Below, piece after piece: positions 36,125-45,458 of a stretch of DNA of 64,000 nt. A program made the position numbers and the translations under genes. Under the pieces are notes generated by a model. The model was not told where the DNA came from and did not search any database. It saw nothing but the letters and a program-made list of their open reading frames with translations. The DNA is from Caulobacter endophyticus (GTDB lineage Bacteria; Pseudomonadota; Alphaproteobacteria; Caulobacterales; Caulobacteraceae), in assembly GCF_029543245.1 (NCBI RefSeq), contig NZ_JARQWV010000001.1, forward strand, positions 62,001 through 126,000, in the 5' to 3' direction. Position 1 is the stretch's first letter; every line of letters starts with the position of its first letter.

Positions 36125-38455
36125 TCACCAGCTGTAGCGCAGCGTCGCCGTCACGGTGCGGGCGGAGCCGAAGTAGCAGCTGTTGTTGAACGGACAGGCC
36201 GAGATGTGGCGCTTGTCGAACAGGTTGGCCGCGTTCAGCGCCGCGTCCCAGCCCTTCAGCTCGGCGGAGACCACGCCGAGGTCATAGCCGACCAGGGCGT
36301 CGACCAGGATGAAGCCGTCGGTGTGGAAGCGCTGGAAGGTGGTGACGTTGTTGATCACCGCATAGGTCGTCGTGCCGTCCGAACCGCCGACATAGCGCAG
36401 GCCGCCGCCCAGGCGCAGGCCCGCCGCCGCCCCCGTGGCCCGGCCGGCGCGACCCAGGTCGTAGGAGACGAAGGTCGAGGCGCCCCACTCCGGCACGCCC
36501 AGCTGGCGGGTGCCCGTGGTGGTGGGCGTGCCGCTGTTGGTGGCGGTGGCCGCGATGGCCGGCGCGCCCTGGGTGATGATCGCGTCGGTGTAGCTGAGCG
36601 CCGCCACCACGTTCAGGCCGCGCGAGACCTCGCCCCGGCCTTCCAGCTCGACGCCGCGCACGCGAACCTCGCCGATCTGGATCTGCGAGTTGGCCGGGAT
36701 GCCGTTCGTGCCGGCCTGCGGGTCGGCGACCGGAACCTTGCGGCGCTCCAGCTCGTAGGCGGCCAGGGTGAACAGCGCCGAGGTGCCCTTGGGCTGGTAC
36801 TTCAGACCGGCCTCGAGCTGACGGCCGGTGACGGGCACGAAGGCCTCGCCCTGCCAGGTCGTGCCGGCCTGGGGCTCGAACGATTCAGAATAGCTGACAT
36901 AGGGCGCCAGGCCCGTGCCCAGCTCGTAGAGACCGCCCAGCCGCATGGTGAAGGCGTTCTGCTCCAGCGTGCTGGAGGTGTTGTTCTTCTTGTTGTCGGT
37001 GACCTGCTCGTACCAGTCGTAGCGACCGCTGGCGATCAGTTGCAGGCGGCCGATGGTCATCTGGTCCTGGGCGTAGAGGCCCTTCTGCTCGCGGCGGCTG
37101 TAAGTGTTCACATAGGCCGACGACAGGACCGTCAGGTCCATGCTCGGCAGCGTGCCGCCATAGGTCGGCGCGAACAGCGACAGGTTGGGGATGCTGGTCA
37201 GCGGATTGCTGGTCTGGCCGGTGTTGAACTGCTGGACGTTCTCGCCGGTGATCTTCTGATAGTCGAAGCCGGCCAGCACCTGGTGCTTGACCGCGCCGGT
37301 CTCGAAGCGAGCGCTGACCTGGTTGTCGAGGGTGAGGGTGTCGAAGTCCTCGTCGGCGCCGCCGCCGCCGCGGATGATCGTCGAGTAGTCGGTGTTGCGG
37401 GCCGCGCCCACGCCGGTGGTGGCGAAGCCGCCCACATAGAGCTGGCGGTAGGACAGCTTGTTGTTCTGGAAGCGGGCGTTCGAGCGGAAGGTCAGGTGCT
37501 CGTTGAAGTCGTGGCGGAAGAAGGCCGCCACCGACCCGGCCTTGTGGTCGTAGCGCTCATAGCCCGGATCGCCGGTGTTGATCTCGCGCGGCAGCTTGCC
37601 GAACGGGTTGGGCAGCACCGAGCCATAGGCCGGAACGCCCGAATAGCCGCCGCCGCTGGGCGAGCGCTGGTAGGCGCCCACCAGCGTCAGGCTGGTGTCG
37701 GCCGTCGGCTCGAACGTCACCATCGGGCTGACGTGATAGCGCTCGCTGAAGGTGCCGTCGGTCATGCCGTCACCCTTCTGCCAGCCTGCCAAGACGCGAC
37801 CGAGCCACTTGCCCTGGCTGTCGAGCGGGGCGTTGACGTCCACAGCCGCGCGGCGGGTGTCGAAGTTGCCAAGCTGGCCTTCGATGCGTCCGAAGCTGCC
37901 CTCCTCCGGCAGCTTGCTGGCCAGGTTCACGAGGCCGCCGGGCGTGGAGTTGCCGTAGAGCACCGAGGCCGGACCCTTGACGATGTCGATGTGGTCGATC
38001 CGGTTGAAGTCGATCTGCGGCGTCGAATACGGTCCGGCGATCAGGCGCATGCCGTCCAGGAACACGCCCGGCGCGAAGCCGCGCACGACCAGCTGGTCAT
38101 AGCGGGTGACCATGCCGCCGCGCTGGTTGGGCGAGACGCCGGCGACGAAGCCCAAAGCCTGGTTGATCGACTGCACGTTGCGGCGCGAAAGCTCGTCGCC
38201 GTCGATGACGGTGATGCTCTGCGGCGTCTCGATCAGGGCTGTCTCGGTCTTGGTGCCGGCGGCGGCGCGGCGCGCCTTCAGGCCGGTAACCTCGACCCGC
38301 TCGACGGTGTTGGAGTCGTTATCGGCATCCTCGGCCCAGGCGGCGGTCGCACCCATCCCCTGCAGGGCCGCCGCGGCGGCGACGGTCATGGCCAGCCCTC
38401 GCAAGACCCCGGCGTTGGCGTTCGCGCCACGCGCGGTTTTGGAACGGATGACCAT
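36125..38455 (-). CDS. TonB-dependent siderophore receptor (FhuA-like)
   Basis: A 776-residue ferric-siderophore receptor. After a twin-arginine-free signal peptide come the TonB-box region VERVEVTGLKARRAAAGT, the plug blocks TPQSITVIDGDELSRRNVQS, VVRGFAPGVFLDGMRL, FNRIDHIDIVKGPASVLYG and GNSTPGGLVNLASKLP, then a barrel that ends ATLRYSW. These plug blocks are those of the TIGR01783-type siderophore receptors. A Fur-box-like site lies 31 bases upstream, and a divergent iron-uptake membrane module shares the promoter region. Confidence 0.93.
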   Translation of the reverse strand: MVIRSKTARGANANAGVLRGLAMTVAAAAALQGMGATAAWAEDADNDSNTVERVEVTGLKARRAAAGTKTETALIETPQSITVIDGDELSRRNVQSINQALGFVAGVSPNQRGGMVTRYDQLVVRGFAPGVFLDGMRLIAGPYSTPQIDFNRIDHIDIVKGPASVLYGNSTPGGLVNLASKLPEEGSFGRIEGQLGNFDTRRAAVDVNAPLDSQGKWLGRVLAGWQKGDGMTDGTFSERYHVSPMVTFEPTADTSLTLVGAYQRSPSGGGYSGVPAYGSVLPNPFGKLPREINTGDPGYERYDHKAGSVAAFFRHDFNEHLTFRSNARFQNNKLSYRQLYVGGFATTGVGAARNTDYSTIIRGGGGADEDFDTLTLDNQVSARFETGAVKHQVLAGFDYQKITGENVQQFNTGQTSNPLTSIPNLSLFAPTYGGTLPSMDLTVLSSAYVNTYSRREQKGLYAQDQMTIGRLQLIASGRYDWYEQVTDNKKNNTSSTLEQNAFTMRLGGLYELGTGLAPYVSYSESFEPQAGTTWQGEAFVPVTGRQLEAGLKYQPKGTSALFTLAAYELERRKVPVADPQAGTNGIPANSQIQIGEVRVRGVELEGRGEVSRGLNVVAALSYTDAIITQGAPAIAATATNSGTPTTTGTRQLGVPEWGASTFVSYDLGRAGRATGAAAGLRLGGGLRYVGGSDGTTTYAVINNVTTFQRFHTDGFILVDALVGYDLGVVSAELKGWDAALNAANLFDKRHISACPFNNSCYFGSARTVTATLRYSW

Positions 38456-38485
38456 GAGGACTCCTCGTCAAGATAGTCGATGGGA

Positions 38486-38510
38486 TTGATAATGAGTTGC
38501 AACTATCGAA
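38486..38510. promoter_or_regulatory. Fur-box-like operator between siderophore receptor and DUF3649 operon
   Basis: TTGATAATGAGTTGCAACTATCGAA resembles the alphaproteobacterial Fur site (GATAATNATTATC-like, with symmetric TGATA and TATCG ends). It sits between two divergent iron-type transcription units, so one site could serve both. Confidence 0.6.
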
Positions 38511-38547
38511 ACGAGTTGTTAGGCGCAAGCCAACTTTCGGAGGTTGC

Positions 38548-38856
38548 GTGAACAACGATCGATCAGCGAAACAGGCGGCGGTGTGGCCCGTCGTGGCGCG
38601 GATGACCGCCCGCGCCCTCACCGCCCTGTTTGGCGGCTACGCGGCCGCCGCGGCCCTGGCTTCGCTGCTGGCCCGCCTGCTGCCGATCGCGCCGGCCGAA
38701 GCCTCGGCCTGGGGTATGATCCTGTCGTTCCTGGTCTTCGCGGGCCTTGCCCTGTGGGCCTTCCACGAACGGCGCCTTACGATCGTGGCGGCCGCTATCT
38801 GGGGCTCGGCGCTGATCGCCGGCGCGGCGGTTGTGCTGATGGGAGCCCGAGCGTGA
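38548..38856 (+). CDS. DUF3649 membrane protein of iron-uptake module
   Basis: A 102-residue protein with three predicted membrane helices (about residues 25-48, 55-70, 75-97). It fits the DUF3649 family, usually annotated as an iron uptake protein and found beside siderophore receptors. GTG start at 38548 follows a GGAGG site at 38538. Its stop overlaps the PepSY gene start in GTGA. Confidence 0.82.
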   Translation: MNNDRSAKQAAVWPVVARMTARALTALFGGYAAAAALASLLARLLPIAPAEASAWGMILSFLVFAGLALWAFHERRLTIVAAAIWGSALIAGAAVVLMGARA

Positions 38857-40481
38857 ACGTGCGCCCGACCTTCCCCGCCCCTGCCCCGCCGGCTCGCGCC
38901 CTGCGCCAGTCGATGGCCTGGATCCATGCGTGGCTCGGCCTGCTGGCCGGCTGGATCCTGTTCGCCATGTTCCTGACCGGCACGGCCAGCTACTTCCGCC
39001 CGGAGATCACCCAGTGGATGCAGCCGGAGCTGCGCTCGGCCTCGGTGCCCGCCGAGCAGGCCGCCCAGGCCGCGATCGCCCACATGCAGGCGACCACGCC
39101 CGACGACCAGCAGTGGTTCATCTATCTGCCCGACGACCGCACGGCCGTGACCCGGGTGTTCGCCCGGGCCAAGCCCAATCCCGAAAAGCCGCCGGCCCGT
39201 CGTCCGGAACTGAAGCTGGACCCGGCCACCGGCCAGTCGCTGGAGGCCCGCGACACGCGCGGCGGCGAGCACTTCTATCGCTTTCACTTCCAGCTCCAGA
39301 TTCCGCACCCGTGGGGTCGCTGGCTGGCCGGGGTCTGCGCGATGTTCATGCTGGCGGCGATCGTCTCGGGCGTGATCACCCACAAGCGGATCTTCGTGGA
39401 CTTCTTCACCCTGCGCTGGAGCAAGGGCCAGCGCAGCTGGCTGGACGCGCACAACGCCTCGGCGGTGCTGGCGCTGCCGTTCCACGCCATGATCACCTAC
39501 ACCGGCCTGATCACGCTGGTGGCGATGTACATGCCCTGGCCGGTGAAGGCCAATTTCGACAAGCCCGACGCCTTCACGGCCGCCGCCTACGGCGCGCCGG
39601 CCGAGGCCAAGGCCACGGGAACGCCCGCGCCGCTGCTGCCGGTCGGCCCGATGATCGAGGCGGCCGGACGGGCCTGGAGCGGCGACGCCCCGCGCACGGT
39701 GGTCATCCGCAATCCGGGCGACGCGGCCTCGACCGTCACCCTGCTGCGCGCCACGGCCGGCCGGCTGAACGCGCGGCCGGACTCGATCACCTTCTCCGGC
39801 GCGACCGGCAAGGAGCTGTCGCGCTCGCCCTCGCCGGGCCCGGCGATCGCCACGGCCGGCGTGATGCTGGGCCTGCATCTGGGCCATTTCGCCGGACCCG
39901 CCCTGCGCTGGGTCTATTTCTTCCTCGGCCTGACGGGCGCGGCCATGGTCGGGACGGGCCTCGTGCTCTGGGTGGTCAAGCGCCGCAAGCCGAACGCCGC
40001 GCCGTTCTTCGGGCTGAAGCTGGTCGAGCGGCTGAACATCGGCGCCATCGCCTGCCTGCCCAGCGGCATGGCCGCCTACCTGCTGGCCAATCGCCTGATC
40101 CCCGCCGACCTGCCCGGCCGCGCGGAGCTGGAGGTCAAGGCGATGTTCTGGACCTGGTTCGGCCTGGCCGTGGTCTCGCTGCTGCGTCCGGCCCGCCGCG
40201 CCTGGATCGAGACCCTGGGCCTGGCCACCGTGGCCTTCGCCGCCCTGCCGGTGGTCAACGCCTTGACGACCGATCGCGGACTGGTCGCCAGCCTGCGCAC
40301 CGGCGACTGGCTGTTCGCCGGCTTCGACCTGGCCATGCTGGCCATCGCCGCGCTGTGCGGCCTGGCCGCCCTGAAGGCCTCGGCCAAGCCCAAGCCGCCC
40401 AAGAAAGCCGCTCGCGCGACGGCGCCCGTCAAGGCAAGCCCCGCCCCGGCGCCGGCAAGGGAGAACGTCGATGCCCTATGA
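38853..40481 (+). CDS. PepSY-associated transmembrane protein (putative ferric-siderophore reductase module)
   Basis: A 542-residue inner-membrane protein. It opens RQSMAWIHAWLGLLAGWILF, the classic first helix of PepSY_TM proteins, then a periplasmic region, further helices around HPWGRWLAGVCAMFMLAA and HNASAVLALPFHAMITYTGL with conserved His residues that could hold heme, and four late helices. A Lys/Ala/Pro-rich tail ends the protein. Related proteins help release iron from siderophores in the periplasm; that role is inferred from family and neighbours. Confidence 0.87.
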   Translation: MNVRPTFPAPAPPARALRQSMAWIHAWLGLLAGWILFAMFLTGTASYFRPEITQWMQPELRSASVPAEQAAQAAIAHMQATTPDDQQWFIYLPDDRTAVTRVFARAKPNPEKPPARRPELKLDPATGQSLEARDTRGGEHFYRFHFQLQIPHPWGRWLAGVCAMFMLAAIVSGVITHKRIFVDFFTLRWSKGQRSWLDAHNASAVLALPFHAMITYTGLITLVAMYMPWPVKANFDKPDAFTAAAYGAPAEAKATGTPAPLLPVGPMIEAAGRAWSGDAPRTVVIRNPGDAASTVTLLRATAGRLNARPDSITFSGATGKELSRSPSPGPAIATAGVMLGLHLGHFAGPALRWVYFFLGLTGAAMVGTGLVLWVVKRRKPNAAPFFGLKLVERLNIGAIACLPSGMAAYLLANRLIPADLPGRAELEVKAMFWTWFGLAVVSLLRPARRAWIETLGLATVAFAALPVVNALTTDRGLVASLRTGDWLFAGFDLAMLAIAALCGLAALKASAKPKPPKKAARATAPVKASPAPAPARENVDAL

Positions 40482-40788
40482 GAGCGGCCTGATCAGCTTC
40501 GCGGCCTTCACCTGCCTGGCGCTGTCGATGAAGAAGCACAGGTCCGGCCTGGAGCCGTTGGCGCTGCCCTCGCCGGGCGTGCTGCGGGTGCTGGGCTGGG
40601 GACTGCTGGCGCTGTCGGCCGGCGTGGCCGTGTTCCGGCTGGGCGGCGCGCTGGGCGTCACCAGCTGGATCGGCCAGATGTGCGTGGCGGCCGCCCTGCT
40701 GGTGCTGCTGATGTCCTGGCGACCCCGCGCCGCGACGGTGCTGGCGGGGGTCGGCCTGATCTGCACGCCGTTCCTGGCGTTTCTCTAG
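40471..40788 (+). CDS. DUF3325 membrane protein of iron-uptake module
   Basis: A 105-residue protein with three membrane helices and the family start LISFAAFTCLALSMKKH, where the LAL-MxxH segment follows the first helix. It overlaps the PepSY gene by 11 bases. DUF3649, PepSY and DUF3325 genes commonly travel together next to siderophore receptors. Confidence 0.85.
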   Translation: MPYESGLISFAAFTCLALSMKKHRSGLEPLALPSPGVLRVLGWGLLALSAGVAVFRLGGALGVTSWIGQMCVAAALLVLLMSWRPRAATVLAGVGLICTPFLAFL

Positions 40789-40803
40789 CCCCTGACGGGC
40801 CAA

Positions 40804-40833
40804 GGCGACGCGCGGATCTGGCCGCGCGTCGCC
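40804..40833. terminator. Bidirectional terminator hairpin
   Basis: A perfect 12-bp stem GGCGACGCGCGG (40804-40815) with CCGCGCGTCGCC (40822-40833) and an ATCTGG loop, between the convergent DUF3325 and phosphatase genes. No strong T tract. Confidence 0.7.
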
Positions 40834-40846
40834 GGCTCGCGGTCGC

Positions 40847-42202
40847 CTACTTGCCCCCGTCGGCGACCGGCAAGGTCTTCACCCGCGTGACGCCCTTGGC
40901 GTCCTTGGTCAGCCGGAAGGCGTCCAGCTCGCGCCCCGTCGCGGTGTAGGCGCGATAGGTCACGGCGTCCTGCGAGACATCCAGGGTCTGGAAGGTCTGG
41001 GTGCGCGACGCCGAGCGCGTGGCCCAGCTGAGCGGGGCGACCGGATACATCTTGGGCCCGGCGACCGACACGACATAGGTCGAGCCCTTGTCCGAGGTAT
41101 GACCCGGCCCCGCATTGGTCATCGCCCCAGCCCCGATGGCGCCGCGCGCGTAACCGTGGTCGTGGGCCTGCAGCACCAGGTCGACCTTGTACTTGTCGAT
41201 CAGGGGCTTGAGGGCGTCGCGCACCCGTTCGTTGTCGCGATCGGGATCGATCGAGAACAGCGGGAAGTGCAGGAACAGCGCCGTCCAGCGGTTGGGGTTG
41301 TTCGCCAGCAGGCCGTCCAGCCAGCGCACCATCTCGCCGCGCATGGCCTCGTCGCCGTGGAACAGCGGCGCATCGACCGAGATCAGGCGCAGGCCCTGGT
41401 AGTCGACGGTCCAAGCCGTCTCCTTCAGCTTCTCGACGCCCGCGGGACCGGTCTCCGGCAGGGTGTACTGGCGCCGCCATTGCGGGTTCAGCACCGGCCC
41501 CCGGCCGTACTCGTGGTTCCCCGGCGTCGGCATCTGCGGGGTCTGGGCGTAGAGGAAGCCGCCGGCGGCGAACCACTCGCCCCACTCGTTGTCGCTGTCG
41601 TGGCGATTGATCAGGTCGCCGGCGTGGATGACGAAGGCCGCGTCGCCGGCCTTGCGGAACGCCATCCTCATCGTGCGCGAGGCCTCGCTGAGGATGTTGT
41701 TCTGCATGTCGCCCATGTAGAGGAAGGTGAACGGCTTGGCCGTGGCGGCGGCGGTGCGGAACTGCAGCCATTCCGACCAGCGCCGGCCGTCGCCGACCCG
41801 ATAGACATAGACCGTCTCCGGCTTCAGCCCCTTGAGCACCGCCGAATGATAGGCCGCCTTGAACGCCGGGTCCTCGCGCACGGCGATGGTGGCGTCGTCG
41901 GTGAGGGCCGCGACGCGCACGGCCTTCTGGACGAAGTCGGGACCGTCCTCGGCCTGCGCGCACTCCACATGGCCTTCCTGCCCCGGCGCGGTGCGCCAGG
42001 TCACGGCCATCTCGTGGGCGGGATCGGCGGTGAGGTTCAGGATGATCCGCTCGGGCTGGACCGTCGGCGCAGCCGCCGGCAGGTCCGAGGCCTGCACCGG
42101 CGCGGGTTCGGGACGCAGCGGGCGCTCGGCCTTCTGCGCGAAGGCGGGTCCGCCCAGGGCCGCGAGCGCGGCCCCGAGCATCAGGATCTGACTGGGTTTC
42201 AT
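40847..42202 (-). CDS. Purple-acid-phosphatase-like metallophosphoesterase, secreted
   Basis: A 451-residue exported enzyme: signal peptide (MKPSQILMLGAALAALGG, cleavage after AFA), an N-terminal fibronectin-like domain (PERIILNLTADPAHEMAVTW to YVYRVGDGRRWSEW), and the metallophosphoesterase core with GDMQ, HAGDLINRHD, PTPGNHEYG, LHFPLFS and LQAHDHGYARG supplying the two-metal site. It probably releases phosphate from organic phosphomonoesters. It follows the STN-type receptor by 11 bases and closes the sigma/FecR/receptor operon. Confidence 0.9.
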   Translation of the reverse strand: MKPSQILMLGAALAALGGPAFAQKAERPLRPEPAPVQASDLPAAAPTVQPERIILNLTADPAHEMAVTWRTAPGQEGHVECAQAEDGPDFVQKAVRVAALTDDATIAVREDPAFKAAYHSAVLKGLKPETVYVYRVGDGRRWSEWLQFRTAAATAKPFTFLYMGDMQNNILSEASRTMRMAFRKAGDAAFVIHAGDLINRHDSDNEWGEWFAAGGFLYAQTPQMPTPGNHEYGRGPVLNPQWRRQYTLPETGPAGVEKLKETAWTVDYQGLRLISVDAPLFHGDEAMRGEMVRWLDGLLANNPNRWTALFLHFPLFSIDPDRDNERVRDALKPLIDKYKVDLVLQAHDHGYARGAIGAGAMTNAGPGHTSDKGSTYVVSVAGPKMYPVAPLSWATRSASRTQTFQTLDVSQDAVTYRAYTATGRELDAFRLTKDAKGVTRVKTLPVADGGK

Positions 42203-42213
42203 GCCGGCTCCGC

Positions 42214-45200
42214 TCAGAACACGTAGTTCAGGCCGAACGAGATCGAGCGCCCGTTCTTGATGTAGGCGCGGCTGGAGCTGGTGCTGTCGCCGGCGGTGTA
42301 CCAGTAGGTGTGGTTGTCGAAGAGGTTCTGGACCTGCATCGAGGCCGTCGCGCCCTTCCACAGCTTGCGCCGCAGGTTCAGGTCCACGAACTCGTAGTCC
42401 TGTTCGTACGGGTTGTTGCCGAAGTCCTGGATGCCTTCGAGGAACTCCGACTGGTAGCTGTAGGCGGCGTAGGCTTCCCAGCCCTTGTACTCCCAGAACA
42501 GCTGCACGTTAGCCACCCGCTCGGGCGTCTCCATCAGCGGCAGGGTGTAGCCGGCCGGATGCCAGGATATGCCGGTCTCGGCCTCGGACTTCTGCAGAGT
42601 CAGGTTCACGCTGGCGCCCAGCTTGGACAGCGGACCCGGCAGCCAGTGGAACACCTGCTGGGCGCTCAGCTCTATGCCGTAGACCTTGGCCCACTTGCCG
42701 TTGTTGGGCATCGAGACGGTCACGCCGTCGGGGCTGACATTGGTCCCGGCCGTCCCGTCGCGGATGTTCGACGACGAGGAGCGGTACAGGAAGTTCTTGA
42801 TGTCCTTGTAGAACAGGCCCAGCGAATAGGCCCCGGTGTCGCCGTTGTAGCGCTCGATCGACAGGTCGTAGTTGACCGCCTTCATCGGCTTCAGGTCCGG
42901 ATTGCCCTGCTCGATGGCGACCAGCACCCACTGGCTGGTCGGATTGACCTTGCCGTCGCCGTCCGGATCGCTGTCGTAGCCGTACTCGCGGGCCGACGAC
43001 ATGCGGGCGATGTCGGGCCGGGCGAAGCTGGTCCAGATCGCCGCCCGCATCTTGGTGCGATCGTTCAGGCTGTAGTTCAGGTGGATCGACGGCAGGATGT
43101 TGGTGAAGTCGCTCTTGTCGGTCGAGTAGCGCCCGCCCTGCACCTCGTCGAGGATGTAGGCGTCGATGGTGTTGTTGGTGCGCTCGACCCGAACGCCGCC
43201 GATGACCTGGGCCCGGTCGAAACGGGCGGTGGCCATCAGGTAGCCGGCGAAGATGTCCTCCTTGAAAGTGAAGCTGTCCTCGCCGCTCAGTTCGGCGTTA
43301 CCCGGATCGGTGGCGAAGCCCTCGAAGAAGGTGCTGTCGCCCGCCATGGCCCGCTGCAGTTCGGCCAGCATGGCCTTGTTGTCGATGACCGTGCCCAGGC
43401 GGTAGAGGCCCGAGTACTCGCCGTCGAACAGGCTGGTCACTTCCTTGCCGTAGAAGCGCGAGAAGTCGGCCAGCGTGCCGTCGGCGTCCAGGTCCATGAA
43501 CTCGCCGCTGTAGGTCGAGCGCTTGGAGCTGTAGACCTTGCCGCCGGTCTTGACCGCTTCCAGCCAGGTCCCGGCCGGACGCCATTCCAGATTGACCTGG
43601 CCCTGCCACAGCCGCTCCTGGGCGCCGCCGATCTCACCCGAAAGGCCCGAAAAGTCGTACTGGCTGTTGTCGTGGATCGCCGCCATGCCCGCGTCGTTCA
43701 GCACCCATTTGGGAAATCGGCTGTCGCCGAAATTGGTGACCTTGACGCCCTTGTTGCCCAGCCAGCCGTACTTGTCGCTGCGGAACTCCATCTCGTAGCT
43801 GTCGTCGATGTTGTCCTCGGACTTGGCGTAGGACAGGTCGTAGTCGGCGGTGAAGTCTTTCCAGCGGCTGACGCCGCCCAGGTTCACCGAGGCCAGCGAG
43901 CCGGTCTCGCGCGAACCTTCCCAGAAGCGGCGCAGGCGGAAGCCCTGCGGATCCCAGGTCCCCGAGGCGCCGTCCAGCGAGTAGTACGACTTGGTCGACC
44001 GGTCGGCGTCGGTGATCCGGCCGTCGCGGTCGCGGTCGACGATCTGGGCGGTGGTGTAGCTGTAGATCCGGCCCAGCTTTGCGTCCGTGCCGATGATCGA
44101 GGCCTCGGGCGAGGCCAGGTTCGTCAGGGACTTGTCGACCTGGGTCAGGCGGGCTGAATTCTTCCCCGTGTCGTTGCGAAAGTTCAGCCGGTTGCTGAAC
44201 TCGTCCTTGGTGTACTCGTTGAACTGGCCGCGAAGGTGAAAGTCGTGCCGGGCGCCGCGATAGTCGAGGCTGGTGTTGACGCCGCGCCGTTCGACCTCGG
44301 TCTCGCCGACGGCCAGGTCCATGCCGCGCATGACGAAGGTCTCGGGATCCCAGCCCAGGGTTTCGCTGTCGGCGTACCAGACCGAGGGCTGGTTATCGCC
44401 GTCCACGCCGTTCTGCTCGAACTGCGACTTGCGGCGCGACCAGCTGCCCGTCGCGAACACGCCCCAGTTGCTGTTGAACTGGCGGCCGAACGAACCGGCG
44501 ATCTCGCCCGACTTCTTGTTGTCGAACTTGTCCAGCATGCCGGCCGACACCGACAGGACGCCGTAGGTCTTGCCGTGGTCGAAGGCCGTCGGCGTACGGA
44601 TGTCGATCGAACCGCCCAGGGCGTCGCCGTCGCGGTCGGGCGTCAGGCTCTTGATGACGGTGATCGAGTCGATGCCTTCCGGCGGCAGGAAGCTGAGGCG
44701 GACGCCGCGATAGAAGTTGTCGTCGCGCGAGCCCGTACCGCCCATGCGCACGCCGTTCATGGTGTAGTTGTTCAGCTCGGTCGACAGGCCGCGGATGGTG
44801 ATGCGATCGCCCTCGCCCGTCGTGTGGTTGCGCACGGCGTTGACGCCCGGCAGGCGCGACAGCGATTCGGCGACGTTGTTGGCCGGCAGGTCGCCCATGT
44901 CGTCGGCGCTGATCACGTCCGAGATGAAATCGGCCTTGCGCTTGGCGTCCAGCGACCGGCGCAGGCCCGCCGCATAGCCCACGACCACGCCGTCGACCTC
45001 GACCGCGTCCGGAGTCGCGACCTCGGCCTGGGCCGACTGGCGCTCCAGCATCAGCACGCCGCGCACCTCGCGGGCCTCGATGCCCGACCCGGCGATCATC
45101 CGGCGCAGGGCCTCGCGCGCCGTCATTGCCCCCGAGACGGCGTTGGAGGTCCGCCCCCGGGTCAGCGCCGGATCGAAGACGATCGACAGCCCGGTGTCGC

Positions 45201-45363
45201 GCGACAGGGTCTGCAGCGCCCGGCCCAGGTCCTGGGCGGGGATGGCGACGGTGACCCGCGCCTCGGCGGTCTTGGACGCCTGCACGGCGTGGGCGGGCGC
45301 GGCGACCGAGGCCAGCACCGCGACGGCGGCCGCTGTAAGCAGCCCGCTCTTGTGGATACGCAT
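42214..45363 (-). CDS. TonB-dependent receptor with STN signalling domain
   Basis: A 1049-residue FecA-type transducer. After the signal peptide comes the STN domain (about residues 35-115: TVAIPAQDLGRALQTLSRD, LSIVFDPAL, AREALRRMIAGSGIEAREV) that touches FecR in the periplasm, then the plug (VISADDMGDLPANNVAESLS, ITIRGLSTELNNYTMNG, DRDGDALGGSIDIRTP) and a long barrel ending SFGLNYVF. It signals ligand binding to the FecR and sigma genes just upstream. The phosphatase downstream hints at a phosphorylated ligand. Confidence 0.93.
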   Translation of the reverse strand: MRIHKSGLLTAAAVAVLASVAAPAHAVQASKTAEARVTVAIPAQDLGRALQTLSRDTGLSIVFDPALTRGRTSNAVSGAMTAREALRRMIAGSGIEAREVRGVLMLERQSAQAEVATPDAVEVDGVVVGYAAGLRRSLDAKRKADFISDVISADDMGDLPANNVAESLSRLPGVNAVRNHTTGEGDRITIRGLSTELNNYTMNGVRMGGTGSRDDNFYRGVRLSFLPPEGIDSITVIKSLTPDRDGDALGGSIDIRTPTAFDHGKTYGVLSVSAGMLDKFDNKKSGEIAGSFGRQFNSNWGVFATGSWSRRKSQFEQNGVDGDNQPSVWYADSETLGWDPETFVMRGMDLAVGETEVERRGVNTSLDYRGARHDFHLRGQFNEYTKDEFSNRLNFRNDTGKNSARLTQVDKSLTNLASPEASIIGTDAKLGRIYSYTTAQIVDRDRDGRITDADRSTKSYYSLDGASGTWDPQGFRLRRFWEGSRETGSLASVNLGGVSRWKDFTADYDLSYAKSEDNIDDSYEMEFRSDKYGWLGNKGVKVTNFGDSRFPKWVLNDAGMAAIHDNSQYDFSGLSGEIGGAQERLWQGQVNLEWRPAGTWLEAVKTGGKVYSSKRSTYSGEFMDLDADGTLADFSRFYGKEVTSLFDGEYSGLYRLGTVIDNKAMLAELQRAMAGDSTFFEGFATDPGNAELSGEDSFTFKEDIFAGYLMATARFDRAQVIGGVRVERTNNTIDAYILDEVQGGRYSTDKSDFTNILPSIHLNYSLNDRTKMRAAIWTSFARPDIARMSSAREYGYDSDPDGDGKVNPTSQWVLVAIEQGNPDLKPMKAVNYDLSIERYNGDTGAYSLGLFYKDIKNFLYRSSSSNIRDGTAGTNVSPDGVTVSMPNNGKWAKVYGIELSAQQVFHWLPGPLSKLGASVNLTLQKSEAETGISWHPAGYTLPLMETPERVANVQLFWEYKGWEAYAAYSYQSEFLEGIQDFGNNPYEQDYEFVDLNLRRKLWKGATASMQVQNLFDNHTYWYTAGDSTSSSRAYIKNGRSISFGLNYVF

Positions 45364-45458
45364 TCGATAAATCCCCTCCGATCGAACTGATCGTTACGGG
45401 GTTAGACGGCGGCCGACGGGGTCCTGACACCTGTCATAAAAACTTGTTCCACGACCGG

